Positions 31,659 to 41,319 of a stretch of DNA of 64,000 bases are shown piece by piece. The first letter of the stretch is position 1. Each line of letters begins with the position of its first letter. Source of the stretch: Xenorhabdus beddingii (GTDB taxonomy: Bacteria; Pseudomonadota; Gammaproteobacteria; Enterobacterales; Enterobacteriaceae); contig NZ_MUBK01000012.1 of the NCBI RefSeq assembly GCF_002127545.1, forward strand, positions 51,799 through 115,798, in the 5' to 3' direction. The position numbers were made by a program, and so were the translations under genes. The notes below the pieces were generated by a model. The model was not told the origin of the DNA and did not search any database. It was given only the letters and a program-made list of their open reading frames with translations.

Positions 31659-32291
31659 ATGAAAAGATTAGTCAAGCCTGTGAATTCCTTTAAAAAGGTG
31701 ATAGATGTATTATTACCCTATTCGGAATTAATTACATCAGACTCATCTTCACAAGGAAAGTTGATTGAAATTGAAGAGGAATTTGCTAAATTTTTCTTAT
31801 TGGAACAAGGTTATGTCAATATACGCAGAATAAATGATGATTTAATCATAGCAACGTCTTTTTCACCTTATATCATCGGGTTATCTTTTTATTCCGGTTC
31901 GGAAATCTATTATTCCATTGAGCTAGGACCAAGCTGTAAAATTTACCAAATCCCTCGGGTCAACGCCTTGAATGCCATAAGAAAACATGACCTTTACCGA
32001 GAGTGGATGAGGATCATTTCGTATAAGATCTCTTTCTTTTATGCAAGAGATCTTAGCCTTTTTCGCTATGAAACCCGGGAAGTTGTATACAGTCTATTAT
32101 CTCGTCTGATGACTTTGCCTGATGACTTTCGGGAAAACATCTCGGTCATTAAATATATAGAGCAGCGGTGCACTCTTTCCCGTAGCTGTATACAACGGAT
32201 ATTATTTTCATTGAAGAAAGCCGGGAGTATTGAGATTGTGGATGGCTACCTGATAAAAATTATTGCGTTGCCTACCCAATCTTACTATTAA
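31659..32291 (+). CDS. IprA-like winged-helix regulator
   Basis: 210 residues from the ATG at 31659, with AAGG upstream; earlier in-frame TTG starts add an unsupported 34 residues. Residues 1-130 resemble a cyclic-nucleotide-binding-like barrel without a clear nucleotide phosphate motif. Residues 140-205 form a winged HTH: VIKYIEQRCTLSRSCIQRILFSLKKAGSIEI, close to E. coli IprA (YaiV), an inhibitor of peroxide resistance. The target genes are not apparent. It diverges from tus and converges on ynfM. Confidence 0.7.
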   Translation: MKRLVKPVNSFKKVIDVLLPYSELITSDSSSQGKLIEIEEEFAKFFLLEQGYVNIRRINDDLIIATSFSPYIIGLSFYSGSEIYYSIELGPSCKIYQIPRVNALNAIRKHDLYREWMRIISYKISFFYARDLSLFRYETREVVYSLLSRLMTLPDDFRENISVIKYIEQRCTLSRSCIQRILFSLKKAGSIEIVDGYLIKIIALPTQSYY

Positions 32292-32310
32292 AACCCCGAT
32301 GCTTAAAACA

Positions 32311-33585
32311 TCAACCTTCTAATTTATTGAGTTTAAAACCCAAATAAAGAGCGATAATGGCTAAAAATGAAATAAATATTGCTACACCATTCCATGCAAA
32401 ATACAACCAGAATACTCCGCCCAATGTGCCGGTAATGCTTGAACCTGCGTAGTAACCAAATAGATACAGGGATGAAGCCTGCGCTTTAGCCCGTTTTGCC
32501 CGTTGTCCAACCCATCCACTTGCAACAGCGTGAGCCGCGAAGAAACCGGTCGTTAATATCATCATCCCAAGTATCACAGCCCAGACAGGAGAGAATAGGG
32601 TGATTAGGGAACCAACCAACATAGCGCTGATTGCTGCCAGCAATACTCTGCCACGTCCATACTTACCCGTCAGTGCTCCTGCTTTTGTTGCGCTGTAAGT
32701 CCCGGTTAAGTAAACAACAGACAATAATCCAACAATAGTCTGACTGAAATGATAAGGCGTTTCTAATAACCGATAACCAATGTAGTTAAACATCGTAACG
32801 AAACCGCCCATGATTAAAAATGCTTCAGCAAATAGAAAGGGAAGACCTTTATCACGAAAATGTAGCTTTAAATTGATGAGCAATGACTTAGGCTTTAGTG
32901 AACTGGATTTAAAATTCCGGGATTCCGGCAACATTTTCCAAAATGCGATAGCGCAAATAAAAGCAAATGTACCCAGTGAGATAGCCGCAAACCGCCAGGA
33001 GAAGTAATCTGCAATCACACCGGTAAGCAAACGGCCGCTCATTCCTCCCACTGAATTACCACTAATATACAATCCAATAGACAAGGCAGCATAGCTGGGA
33101 TGAATTTCTTCACTTAAATAAGTCATTGCTACAGCGGCAACACCACTGATCGACAAACCTACAAGGGCGCGAATAAGCAAAATTCCGTGCCAGCTTGTCA
33201 TAACGGAACTCAAAAGAGTAAAAATAGCGGCCGCAACCAATGACATGACCATAACATTCTTACGGCCAAGAGCATCAGATAGGGGACCTGTTATTAATAA
33301 CCCAAGGGCTAACATCCCTGTAGAGAGAGATAAAGCCAGACTACTATTAGCCGGTGATACGTTAAATTCATCTGACAAAATCGGTAATATCGGCTGAACA
33401 AAGTAAAGTAGCGCGAAAGTTGCCAACCCGACGGCAAAAAATGATAGTGTTACACGCAGATAGGCTGCATCCCCACGCTGAATATAGCGTTGTTTACTTT
33501 CACGCCCTTGTCTGAACGTGTTTTCTACATCACTTTCAACGCCAGAGACTACCGACTTTTCACCGACGCTTTGAATTGTGTTCAC
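32311..33585 (-). CDS. ynfM: MFS transporter YnfM
   Basis: 424 residues, 12 predicted helices after a polar N-terminal segment of about 45 residues. Very close in pattern to E. coli YnfM, e.g. FALLYFVQPILPILSDEF, MTYLSEEIHPSY and GNSVGGMSGRL. Substrate not established; likely a drug or metabolite exporter. Divergent from the LysR gene ynfL, its probable regulator, as in E. coli. Confidence 0.92.
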   Translation of the reverse strand: MNTIQSVGEKSVVSGVESDVENTFRQGRESKQRYIQRGDAAYLRVTLSFFAVGLATFALLYFVQPILPILSDEFNVSPANSSLALSLSTGMLALGLLITGPLSDALGRKNVMVMSLVAAAIFTLLSSVMTSWHGILLIRALVGLSISGVAAVAMTYLSEEIHPSYAALSIGLYISGNSVGGMSGRLLTGVIADYFSWRFAAISLGTFAFICAIAFWKMLPESRNFKSSSLKPKSLLINLKLHFRDKGLPFLFAEAFLIMGGFVTMFNYIGYRLLETPYHFSQTIVGLLSVVYLTGTYSATKAGALTGKYGRGRVLLAAISAMLVGSLITLFSPVWAVILGMMILTTGFFAAHAVASGWVGQRAKRAKAQASSLYLFGYYAGSSITGTLGGVFWLYFAWNGVAIFISFLAIIALYLGFKLNKLEG

Positions 33586-33770
33586 GCGACTTCCTTCTTT
33601 AAATAATTTTTTAAGTAAAAAATGTTAAATACTTGATTGAGATCAAGAATAGGAATTCATGAATATTTTGTCTAATATATTAATCATTCCAAAATGATAT
33701 GTTTAAAATATCAATTGAAGTAGATAGGTGTTTTTATTTGATTTTACTGTGGAAAATTGGAGGGTAGAGT

Positions 33771-34688
33771 ATGGCCGTCAATATTGAACTCAGGCATTTA
33801 CGTTACTTTATTGCTGTCGCAGAAGAATTGCATTTTGGGCGCGCCGCAGAGCGGTTAAATATCTCACAACCACCATTAAGCCAACAGATCCAAGCTCTTG
33901 AGGCGAATATAAACGCCCAGCTACTTATGCGTAATAACCGAAATGTCAGCCTGACACCCGCAGGACAGATGTTTCTTCAGGAGGCATACCAGATAATTGC
34001 TCAGGTTGATGCAGCAGCGATTAAAGCGGCCAGAATGCATCAAGGAGAATTGGGGGAGATATCCATTGGCTTTACATCCACCGCCCCCTTTATGCGCAAG
34101 ATAACACTGAGCCTGCGTCAGTTTCGGGAATCTTATCCTGATGTGGCCATTCATATGCATCAAATGAATACCAAGCAGCAAATAGCGCCTTTGCAGACAG
34201 GTAGAATTGATATGGGGATTATGCGCAATACCTCATTGCCAGATAATCTAGAGTATCAACTGCTCTTCCGGGAGCGCTTTATGCTCGCGGTATATGATGG
34301 TCACCCCTTGCTTGCATACGCAAATGAAGGCGTTAACCTGGAAATGTTATCTGATTATCCACTGGTGTTTTTTGAACGTGATGTAGGAACGGCTTTGTAC
34401 GATGAAATTATCTCTTTGTTGGCAAATGCCGGTGTGACTCCCGTGATTTCACAAGAAGCCGGGGAGGCGATGACAATACTTGGATTGGTTGCCGCCGGAT
34501 TAGGAATTAGTATTATCACTGAATCATTTACCCGCATGAAACTGGACGGCGTCCAATATCTGCCTTTAGCACAGAATCCCACTTACTCAGAAGTTTGGTT
34601 AGTTAAGCATAAGAATTACAATAATGGTGCAGCCGTAGATCGCCTGACTCATCTCTTAATCTCCAATATCTTAGACCAAAATGAGTAA
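33771..34688 (+). CDS. ynfL: LysR-type regulator YnfL
   Basis: 305 residues. N-terminal HTH LRHLRYFIAVAEELHFGRAAERLNISQPPLSQQI (about 7-41), followed by a substrate domain with EAGEAMTILGLVAAGLGISI. Closely resembles E. coli YnfL and is divergent from ynfM with a 185-base shared control region containing a GATTGAGATCAAG-type dyad. GGAGG precedes the ATG. Regulates ynfM by inference. Confidence 0.9.
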   Translation: MAVNIELRHLRYFIAVAEELHFGRAAERLNISQPPLSQQIQALEANINAQLLMRNNRNVSLTPAGQMFLQEAYQIIAQVDAAAIKAARMHQGELGEISIGFTSTAPFMRKITLSLRQFRESYPDVAIHMHQMNTKQQIAPLQTGRIDMGIMRNTSLPDNLEYQLLFRERFMLAVYDGHPLLAYANEGVNLEMLSDYPLVFFERDVGTALYDEIISLLANAGVTPVISQEAGEAMTILGLVAAGLGISIITESFTRMKLDGVQYLPLAQNPTYSEVWLVKHKNYNNGAAVDRLTHLLISNILDQNE

Positions 34689-34832
34689 ATGAAATGGTTA
34701 ATCAAAAGCAATAATCACGATAAGTTCGTGTGAAAGATCACATTTCTACTTCAAACGGATATCTTCTCGCTTAAACAACGACATAATCGTCATTAATTTT
34801 TTAGCGGCGCGAAATAAATAGCGGGAGGCGAG

Positions 34833-36065
34833 GTGAGTGTCGATGTTCATCCAAATCATATTGACCAGATTAAACAGACGAACGTGGGGTTGGTTTATCG
34901 GTTAATTGATCAGTACGGACCTATCTCGCGTATTGCACTTTCCAAAAAATCCCAGTTGGCTCCGGCTAGTATTACAAAAATTACGCGAGAGCTTATTGAT
35001 GCCCATTTGGTGAAAGAAGCCGAATTTCCTGAACTTGGCTTTCGGGGGCGTCCTGCTATCGGGCTAAAGGTAGATAGCGAAGGGTGGCAGTTCTTGTGTA
35101 TTCGTATTAACAAAACGAGCATTGTTATTGGACTTCGTGATTTAAGCAGTCATCTCTTGGTTGAAGAGGAATTGCCTTTCTCAGTACGCTCCAACCAATC
35201 TTTCTTAGGCTGCATTGTTGATGAGATTGATAACTTCTTTTTTCGACATCAATGTGCCCTTGAACGTCTGACAGCCATTAGCATTATCATTAATGCGATT
35301 ATTGATCCGATTAACGGGATCATTCAAAGCTCACCGCACTACGATGTGAAAGATATCCCCATTAGAAAATTTTTGCATCAACGCACGGGACTGCCGATTT
35401 TTTTGCAGCACTGCATAACCGCATGGACAATAGCTGAATCGCTCTATGGCGCCGGGAAAAACTACCAAAATCTTATCCAGCTAGTCATTGATGATAATGT
35501 AGGGGCCGGGATCATGACGGCAGGGCAAATGCTCCATACTGGAAATCATAGCGTTGTAGAGATCGGGCATACTCAAATAGAACCGAATGGTACACGTTGT
35601 TACTGTGGTAACAGGGGCTGCCTTGAAACCGTTGTCAGCATTAACAGTATCTTGCGAAAAGCCTGCCAACAGGCAGCTAACCATCCCTGTTCCTTAATGA
35701 ATACGATGGTGGTTAATAATGAGCCATTGACGATTGAGCGCCTTTGTCAGGCCGCGATAGCCGGTGATCCTCTGGTAACAGAAATTATCTATGATGCTGG
35801 AGAGCGAATCGGACGTATCATGGCGATTTTAGTCAATATATTTAATCCCGAAAGGATCTTGATCGGTTCGCCGCTGAACAATGTACAACATATTCTTTAT
35901 CCAGCCATTCAAAAGCAAATATCTCAGCGCTCACTTCCCGGCTATAGCCAACAAGTTGATATTGTCGCCACTCAGTTTGACAACACTGGCACACTTCCCG
36001 CAGCAGCGTTAATTAAACAATCCCTATATAGTGGTAAGTTATTGATAGAACTCATGCAAGGATAA
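34833..36065 (+). CDS. mlc: Global sugar-uptake repressor Mlc (ROK family)
   Basis: Represses PTS glucose and mannose genes; relieved by binding membrane EIICB-Glc. 410 residues from a GTG start with GGAGGCGAG upstream. N-terminal HTH (IDQIKQTNVGLVYRLIDQYGPISRIALS..LAPASITKI), then a ROK domain with structural zinc site GTRCYCGNRGCLE and upstream His of EIGHTQ. C-terminal helix ends LLIELMQG as in E. coli (RLLQG), the region needed for membrane tethering. Gene order ynfL-mlc-ynfK is conserved. Confidence 0.95.
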   Translation: MSVDVHPNHIDQIKQTNVGLVYRLIDQYGPISRIALSKKSQLAPASITKITRELIDAHLVKEAEFPELGFRGRPAIGLKVDSEGWQFLCIRINKTSIVIGLRDLSSHLLVEEELPFSVRSNQSFLGCIVDEIDNFFFRHQCALERLTAISIIINAIIDPINGIIQSSPHYDVKDIPIRKFLHQRTGLPIFLQHCITAWTIAESLYGAGKNYQNLIQLVIDDNVGAGIMTAGQMLHTGNHSVVEIGHTQIEPNGTRCYCGNRGCLETVVSINSILRKACQQAANHPCSLMNTMVVNNEPLTIERLCQAAIAGDPLVTEIIYDAGERIGRIMAILVNIFNPERILIGSPLNNVQHILYPAIQKQISQRSLPGYSQQVDIVATQFDNTGTLPAAALIKQSLYSGKLLIELMQG

Positions 36066-36202
36066 GAAGAATAGTTTACATTAGGTAAAACATTGAGCTA
36101 ACGCAATCCCTCCCTCAAATACATCCCATACACTCTATGCCTGCTCGCTAAAAAGCGTCACCGATCTATCTGTTCTGTATTATGGAAAACGGAAATGAAT
36201 TT

Positions 36203-36871
36203 ATGTTAACTCGCTTATTTGTTACAGGCACGGATACCAACATCGGTAAAACAGTTGTTACCCGCGCATTACTGCAAGTCTTTAATCGTGAAGAAACAAC
36301 CGCAGTAGGGTATAAACCCATTGCGACAGAGAAACGGGAAACGCCGGAGGGAATACGTAATCGTGATGCCTTGATTATACAGAAGTCCTCACCCGTTCAA
36401 GTGGATTATGAAGAAATCAACCCGGTCATTTGGGAAAATAATTATAGGGAAGCCAATAGGGCTGACTTTACCCAAATGACAAAAGGATTAAAAAACTTAG
36501 AACATAAAGCCGATCGCGTGATTATTGAAGGTAATGGTGGTTGGCGAATGTTACTGGAAGATGAGGTGTCTTATTCTGATTGGGTTGTACAAGAAAAGCT
36601 CCCTGTCATTTTGGTGGTTGGAATTCAGGCCGGCTGTGTCAATCATGCCATTCTAACCGCTCAGGCCATTATTAATGATGGCGTTCCTCTCGTGGGGTGG
36701 ATTGCCAACCGGATTAATCCTGGGTTAGCTTATTACGCCAAGACGCTGGAAAGGTTACAGCGTCACATACCGGCACCGCAACTTGGAGAAATTCCCTATC
36801 TCTTAAGGCCAGAAGAACGAGATTTATCCTGCTATCTGGATGTTTCTGCCATGTCGGATATCGATATTTGA
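36203..36871 (+). CDS. ynfK: Dethiobiotin synthetase paralogue (YnfK/BioD2)
   Basis: 222 residues from the ATG at 36203 (MLTRLFVTGTDTNIGKT, aligning with E. coli YnfK); an ATG seven codons upstream is possible. The P-loop is GTDTNIGKT and the second motif EGNGGWRMLL corresponds to BioD EGAGG. This paralogue lies downstream of mlc in enterics and is distinct from bioD in the bio operon; its enzymatic role is presumed dethiobiotin synthesis. Confidence 0.88.
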   Translation: MLTRLFVTGTDTNIGKTVVTRALLQVFNREETTAVGYKPIATEKRETPEGIRNRDALIIQKSSPVQVDYEEINPVIWENNYREANRADFTQMTKGLKNLEHKADRVIIEGNGGWRMLLEDEVSYSDWVVQEKLPVILVVGIQAGCVNHAILTAQAIINDGVPLVGWIANRINPGLAYYAKTLERLQRHIPAPQLGEIPYLLRPEERDLSCYLDVSAMSDIDI

Positions 36872-36899
36872 TAGTCAGTACGTAAGTAGTAAAAAAGTA

Positions 36900-36927
36900 A
36901 AAAGGGGCACATATTATGCCCCTTTTT
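36900..36927. terminator. Terminator between ynfK and ynfD
   Basis: AAAAGGGGCA and TGCCCCTTTT around a 7-base loop; convergent genes on both sides. Confidence 0.88.
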
Positions 36928-36941
36928 ATTGGTCCAGAAAA

Positions 36942-37253
36942 CTATTCTTGGCTTTTCTTATCGCTTGAAGTCTGGTTATCCGTTTTAGTATGAGCAAGAC
37001 GGATGTACACTATTTTCTGCTTGCTGTTATCACAATGGCCAACAACTTTCCCATTAGCCGCATCGCCTTTAGCCACCTGGTCGTTAGGGACAACCTCAAG
37101 CCTAAAGCCCGTTTCAGGAACACCATTTTTAATGATTTTCTGTGCAATTTCCGCTTTCAAACTCTCACATGTCACCTTTTGTGAAGCCTGTACTGCAAAG
37201 GGAGAAAGCGTAAAAAACAACGTTACAGTCAGTAGGATCTTTTTCACCATCAT
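36942..37253 (-). CDS. ynfD: DUF1161 periplasmic protein YnfD
   Basis: 103 residues with signal peptide (cleaved after about residue 23, VQASQ). Core CESLKAEIAQKIIKNGVPETGF and VVGHC matches DUF1161, the family of E. coli YnfD. Two conserved cysteines may form a disulfide. Next to ynfB, as in E. coli. Function unknown. A second ATG codon follows immediately. Confidence 0.85.
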   Translation of the reverse strand: MMVKKILLTVTLFFTLSPFAVQASQKVTCESLKAEIAQKIIKNGVPETGFRLEVVPNDQVAKGDAANGKVVGHCDNSKQKIVYIRLAHTKTDNQTSSDKKSQE

Positions 37254-37283
37254 CTCCTTACTTTGACGTTGGTATTGAAACTA

Positions 37284-37646
37284 TCAAGGTTTGATCGGAC
37301 GGCCTGTATTGATATCCAAACAACGTTTAGTATTTGGTTCCCAATAAACATTAATATCGGCGCTTTCCAAACATGCCTCACGATTATCAGCTTCTACTTC
37401 GTACTTATCAAATGCTTTCTCTCTACGTTGATCCATTTTCTTACGTAGGTTTTTCTGTTCATCCCATACTTCTTTGCTTTGACGGGCCATTTCTTTGCTC
37501 ATCGAATTGTCACCGCCTCCATTAATGGTTACACATGTGCCATCTGATGAGCAAGGTGCAGAAAATGCCGGTGTTTGCCAAAAGAGTGGCAACAATAGGG
37601 CAAGAGCAGAAACATATTTAACAATCAAAGAACTATGAGCACGCAT
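37284..37646 (-). CDS. ynfB: DUF1283 periplasmic protein YnfB
   Basis: 120 residues, signal peptide to about residue 29 (PAFSA), then a charged helix and the conserved tail DINVYWEPNTKRCLDINTGRPIKP seen in E. coli YnfB. Function unknown. Upstream of ynfD on the same strand with a 30-base gap, so likely one transcript. Confidence 0.88.
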   Translation of the reverse strand: MRAHSSLIVKYVSALALLLPLFWQTPAFSAPCSSDGTCVTINGGGDNSMSKEMARQSKEVWDEQKNLRKKMDQRREKAFDKYEVEADNREACLESADINVYWEPNTKRCLDINTGRPIKP

Positions 37647-37693
37647 ATTTGAACCTCTTTCAATGTGTCAATTACGACAATGTGTCATTACGA

Positions 37694-38443
37694 TCATTGG
37701 TTTCTATGTACACTTAAACCTGCGAATGATTGACAAACCGGCATCATCTCTAATGTATTAATATTGACACGAGAAGGGAGATTCGCAACCCAAAACACCG
37801 CCTCTGCAACATCATCAGCCGTCAGTGCATCAGTCCCTTCATATGTTTTGTCAACTTTTTCCTCATTGCCTTTAAAACGGATGTGTGAAAACTCTGTTCC
37901 ACCGACAAGCCCTGGCTCAATATCCGTGACCCGAATATTTTTACCTTGCAAATCAGCCCGCAATCCTAAACTAAACTGTTTTACGAAGGCTTTAGTCGCA
38001 CCGTATACGTTACCTCCTGCATAAGGCCAGCTTGCTGCGGTAGAACCAATATTAATAATATGCCCACTATTCACTTTCACCATATTGGGCAGTAGGACTC
38101 GTGTCATGTTTACTAACCCTTTAGTATTGGTGTCGATCATGGTGTCCCAATCGTCAGGATTGGCTTGATAAGCTGGCTCCAGCCCTAAAGCAAGCCCGGC
38201 ATTATTTACAAGCACATCAATATTGCGCAGTGTATCTGGTAATTGCTGAATGGCTTTTTCAATTGCAGAACGATCTCTCACGTCAAGTTGAATAGTATGG
38301 ACTTTTTCACCCAGCTCTTTTTTCAGTTTTTCCAATCTATCCTTACGACGACCGGTAGCAATGACTACGGAACCATGCTTGATAAATTTTCTTGTAATTG
38401 CTTCACCAAAACCAGAAGTTGCCCCTGTTACAAAAACGATCAT
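37694..38443 (-). CDS. ydfG: NADP-dependent 3-hydroxy acid dehydrogenase YdfG
   Basis: Short-chain dehydrogenase; E. coli YdfG oxidises serine and 3-hydroxy acids and reduces malonic semialdehyde from pyrimidine breakdown. 249 residues (E. coli 248). Cofactor motif TGATSGFG, NNAGLALG, and catalytic Ser-Tyr-Lys in NIGSTAASWPYAGGNVYGATK. C-terminus is typical of the YdfG subgroup. Malonic semialdehyde also appears in the beta-alanine route encoded near 60-62 kb, a possible functional link. Confidence 0.93.
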   Translation of the reverse strand: MIVFVTGATSGFGEAITRKFIKHGSVVIATGRRKDRLEKLKKELGEKVHTIQLDVRDRSAIEKAIQQLPDTLRNIDVLVNNAGLALGLEPAYQANPDDWDTMIDTNTKGLVNMTRVLLPNMVKVNSGHIINIGSTAASWPYAGGNVYGATKAFVKQFSLGLRADLQGKNIRVTDIEPGLVGGTEFSHIRFKGNEEKVDKTYEGTDALTADDVAEAVFWVANLPSRVNINTLEMMPVCQSFAGLSVHRNQ

Positions 38444-38710
38444 AGTTATCCTCTACTTGCGAATTGTTATTGTTAGCTTCCATATTAGTAGAGAAAGTTA
38501 TTTAGTATTAGTCAAGGTTAAATTACCTTAACAATTGATAATTGATTGTTTTTAAATATAAATTTCTAATTTACTTAAAAATGGAATATTTTATGTCATA
38601 AAATACTTGATATTAAACAATAACTAAAATAAATTATTTGAGCCAAATCTACATGGATTGTTAAATTTTCTTTATAGACGTAAATAAATGTAGATCCATC
38701 AGGAAAAAAC

Positions 38711-39385
38711 ATGCCGTTTCATCAACCATTCAGAACTCACTTTGAGCAGGGCGATCTTGTTTTTGGTTTATCTAAAGAAAGAATCAAATATGCTCAAAAA
38801 TACCCACAGTTTGCCGATTTTCTTGATGTTAATAACATCGCAACCATTGATAGATATTCAATTACCCAACGTGAAATTTACATACGTCAGATGTATGAAC
38901 ACAAAATTCCATCCAATCAGGAATGTTTTAATAAAGCGATAAAAGAACATCGTAAATACAATTCGATAAGGAATTCTGACGATACGTTGAGTATTGAGTA
39001 TGGTAGTGGAAAAGTTAACTATCCCAGACAAATAACCAGTCGAAAATGCAAAGCGGGATTATCTTGGTTCTCCCAAACCTCACGCCGATCGTGTATCCAT
39101 TTTATTTTAGATGGAATCGACATGGAAAGCGTTGTCCACAAACATTATGAAAATAAAATAAGAAAGGGAAGTTCATACACAGGAAGTGAATTAAGGTGGA
39201 TATACCGCAACAGAAGGGACCCGAAAGTTCGATCTTGTATTCAATTTTGGAGAAATGGTATACCAGTGACGCCTCCATGGGTAGAAGGAGATAATGCCGC
39301 TTTATGGCAAAATTATCATCCGAAATTTGAAAAATCCAGAATAGAATTGGGAGAGTTTGCTGAAACAGCGCTAGACATCTATTAG
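38711..39385 (+). CDS. Unknown 224-residue protein
   Basis: I do not recognise it. AGGAAAA precedes the ATG. No signal peptide or membrane helix. The C-terminal half is notably arginine, serine and aromatic rich (SWFSQTSRRSCIHFILDG, RNRRDPKVRSCIQFWRNGIPV). It has two near-repeated segments, SRRSCIHFILDGI and KVRSCIQFWRNGI. AT-rich surroundings and its own terminator suggest an acquired single-gene unit; a toxin or effector role is possible but unsupported. Confidence 0.7.
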   Translation: MPFHQPFRTHFEQGDLVFGLSKERIKYAQKYPQFADFLDVNNIATIDRYSITQREIYIRQMYEHKIPSNQECFNKAIKEHRKYNSIRNSDDTLSIEYGSGKVNYPRQITSRKCKAGLSWFSQTSRRSCIHFILDGIDMESVVHKHYENKIRKGSSYTGSELRWIYRNRRDPKVRSCIQFWRNGIPVTPPWVEGDNAALWQNYHPKFEKSRIELGEFAETALDIY

Positions 39386-39388
39386 TAC

Positions 39389-39419
39389 AAAAATGGCCCG
39401 AAGTTAACGGGCCATTTTT
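39389..39419. terminator. Terminator after the 224-residue gene
   Basis: AAAAATGGCCCG and CGGGCCATTTTT with a 7-base loop. Confidence 0.88.
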
Positions 39420-39421
39420 GA

Positions 39422-39622
39422 TTAATTTGTTGCTGCTTGGTTCATATACTCCTGAAGGAAGCCGTCAAATACGATTTGGCCTTTATCGATTTTGATAACC
39501 CGATCAGCGAGTCTAAATACACGTGGGTCATGGCTTATCATAAGTACAGTCTTACCATGAACAATATTGTTCAATGACTCTGCAAAGCTGTTTATTTTAC
39601 TGGAACGTGGATTAAGGAAATC
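39422..39622 (-). pseudogene. C-terminal relic of a type I secretion-like ABC ATPase
   Basis: The minus strand is open for 66 codons before the TAA at 39422-39424. The peptide contains GKTVLMISHDPRVFRLADRVIKIDKGQIVFDG, the H-loop and C-terminal end of ABC ATPases of the peptide/toxin exporter type. No Walker A, signature or Walker B region remains; an in-frame stop (39623-39625) precedes it. It is a decayed end of a transporter gene. Confidence 0.75.
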
Positions 39623-39916
39623 TTAGATTCTGATTGGCTTCCTTGTCAGAACTTTTACGTATGCTGATACGAAGACAGCAGAGTAAAACAACGGAACATA
39701 CAATAGTCCAATTGCAATCAGCATAGTTCCTATAGAAAGCATTATAGCTACTGTGCTATCAGGGGAAGTGATATTCATTAAACCTTCTGATAATCCTAGC
39801 AAAAACTCTTTTTCTTGCAGTTTTGCGTAAAGCCAGGAAGCCCCAACAAGAACGGTCCCTAGCCAAAATGAGATCCAGCATATTGCGGATGTGAAAGAGG
39901 TTGAGTTGTTTCTCAT
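39623..39916 (-). CDS. Small membrane protein, unknown
   Basis: 97 residues with two predicted membrane helices (about 12-31 and 55-85) and a basic C-terminus. Its stop codon is directly followed, in the same frame, by the ABC relic, which may be coincidence. No family recognised; it could be an immunity-like small protein given the transporter relic, but that is speculation. Confidence 0.5.
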   Translation of the reverse strand: MRNNSTSFTSAICWISFWLGTVLVGASWLYAKLQEKEFLLGLSEGLMNITSPDSTVAIMLSIGTMLIAIGLLYVPLFYSAVFVSAYVKVLTRKPIRI

Positions 39917-40394
39917 GCTTTGCCTTTTTATTCCTTAGATTACAGATAAAAACAGTGAAATGTGTATCTATTAGATAATTAACTATTTTGTTGTAATAGT
40001 TAAATTTTTTCCATGTTTGGATATTTTAATGCAATGCTAGTGCATTGCAACTGTGTATTGTTGTGTATTCCGGCCGCACAGCCACATCTGCGCGGTTAAT
40101 GAGCATTTTTCGTCTTCAGTTGTCTTGAGGGAAGATCGGCTAAAATTTAGCACGAAATATTTTTTCTTTAATTTAATTACATATTAATATGTATGATTGC
40201 TTCTTTAATTCGCTTTGTAATTAAGTCATTATGCGAGTAGAATATAGGCATTTATGTTTTTTTAATTAAAAATTAATATATGAATAAATTTAAAAATAAA
40301 ATACCAACCTAAATTTTAGGCAAATTTTGAAAATGGAAATATACTTTAGTTATCTATTTTGATTTTTATAAATCCAATGAAATGGAGATTAAGT
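39917..40394. other. 478-base AT-rich gap before the lipase
   Basis: No coding frame. It contains an AACTATT/AATAGTT inverted repeat (about 39980-40001) and a perfect hairpin TGCAATGC-TAGT-GCATTGCA (40030-40049) without T-run. The rest is strongly AT-rich, as expected of acquired DNA and its promoter. Confidence 0.45.
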
Positions 40395-41294
40395 ATGTTT
40401 ACAGTAAATTATTACGATAGATTTGCAGCACTAGATCTATACGCAGCAACTATGTATGATCAATATCCAAATAACCTTTTACCACCTCCAGACTCACGCA
40501 TAGAAAAAGATGGTTGGAAGCTAAGAGGCTATATTTCTTGTAATTATTATAATTATTCAACATTGATGAACATCAAAACAGATAAAGATGAATCAATGAT
40601 TATTGATGAAAGAGTTAATTTTGGATATATTGCAGAGAGAATAGAAAATCCAGGCGAATACGTTATTACTCTCCGAGGAACCAAAACTTTTGCAGAAGCA
40701 ATTAATGATATTAACTTAGGAGGATATATATCCCCATGGTCTGATACACCTGAACAAAAGGTTTTTGATGGTTTTTATTCAATGTATAAATCTTTGGATC
40801 TCATTATTTATGACAATACAACAGGTATTGATTATTCCCATCTTAAACTAGCAGATGCTATCGAAAAATTTATCGGAGTAAATGGTTACTGTATGATATC
40901 AGGTCATAGCCTTGGTGCTGCAATGGCAACTTATCTTATGAGGGATTTTTATGATAAATATCCTAACTATAGATCTTGCTTATTTGCTAGTCCAAATGTA
41001 GGGAATTATGAATTTGTTACATATGTTAGTCAAAATTTTCTTGATTATGCTGTTGTTAATTATGTAAATGACATTGTTCCTAAATTACCCTTAAATTCTT
41101 ATCAACTACCATATGTTACTGAACTGTATCCAAGAGACGATGTGAAAATAAATGATTCAATAAGTTGTAACCATACCATACTCACTTACCTTGCTTTATT
41201 GAATAAATTCAAGTTTTACGATGTTCTTGAAAAAAAAGTTCCAGAAGAGTATGAAACATGGAATGAATGTCTACAAGTTACAATACACGGTTAA
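40395..41294 (+). CDS. Class 3 (alpha/beta-hydrolase) lipase
   Basis: 299 residues from the ATG at 40395 behind GGAG; an upstream ATG at 40359 adds 12 residues with no site. The nucleophile elbow GHSLGAA, the acid in NDIVPKLP and the histidine in CNHTILTY give a full catalytic triad of the fungal-type class 3 lipase family, as does the VITLRGTKTF strand with oxyanion region. No signal peptide, so export, if any, would need another route. Related lipases in insect-pathogenic enterics associate with toxin and type VI loci (general knowledge). Codon use is clearly AT-rich relative to core genes, suggesting transfer. Confidence 0.85.
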   Translation: MFTVNYYDRFAALDLYAATMYDQYPNNLLPPPDSRIEKDGWKLRGYISCNYYNYSTLMNIKTDKDESMIIDERVNFGYIAERIENPGEYVITLRGTKTFAEAINDINLGGYISPWSDTPEQKVFDGFYSMYKSLDLIIYDNTTGIDYSHLKLADAIEKFIGVNGYCMISGHSLGAAMATYLMRDFYDKYPNYRSCLFASPNVGNYEFVTYVSQNFLDYAVVNYVNDIVPKLPLNSYQLPYVTELYPRDDVKINDSISCNHTILTYLALLNKFKFYDVLEKKVPEEYETWNECLQVTIHG

Positions 41295-41319
41295 CTAATA
41301 AAAATACTTGGATTCGCCT

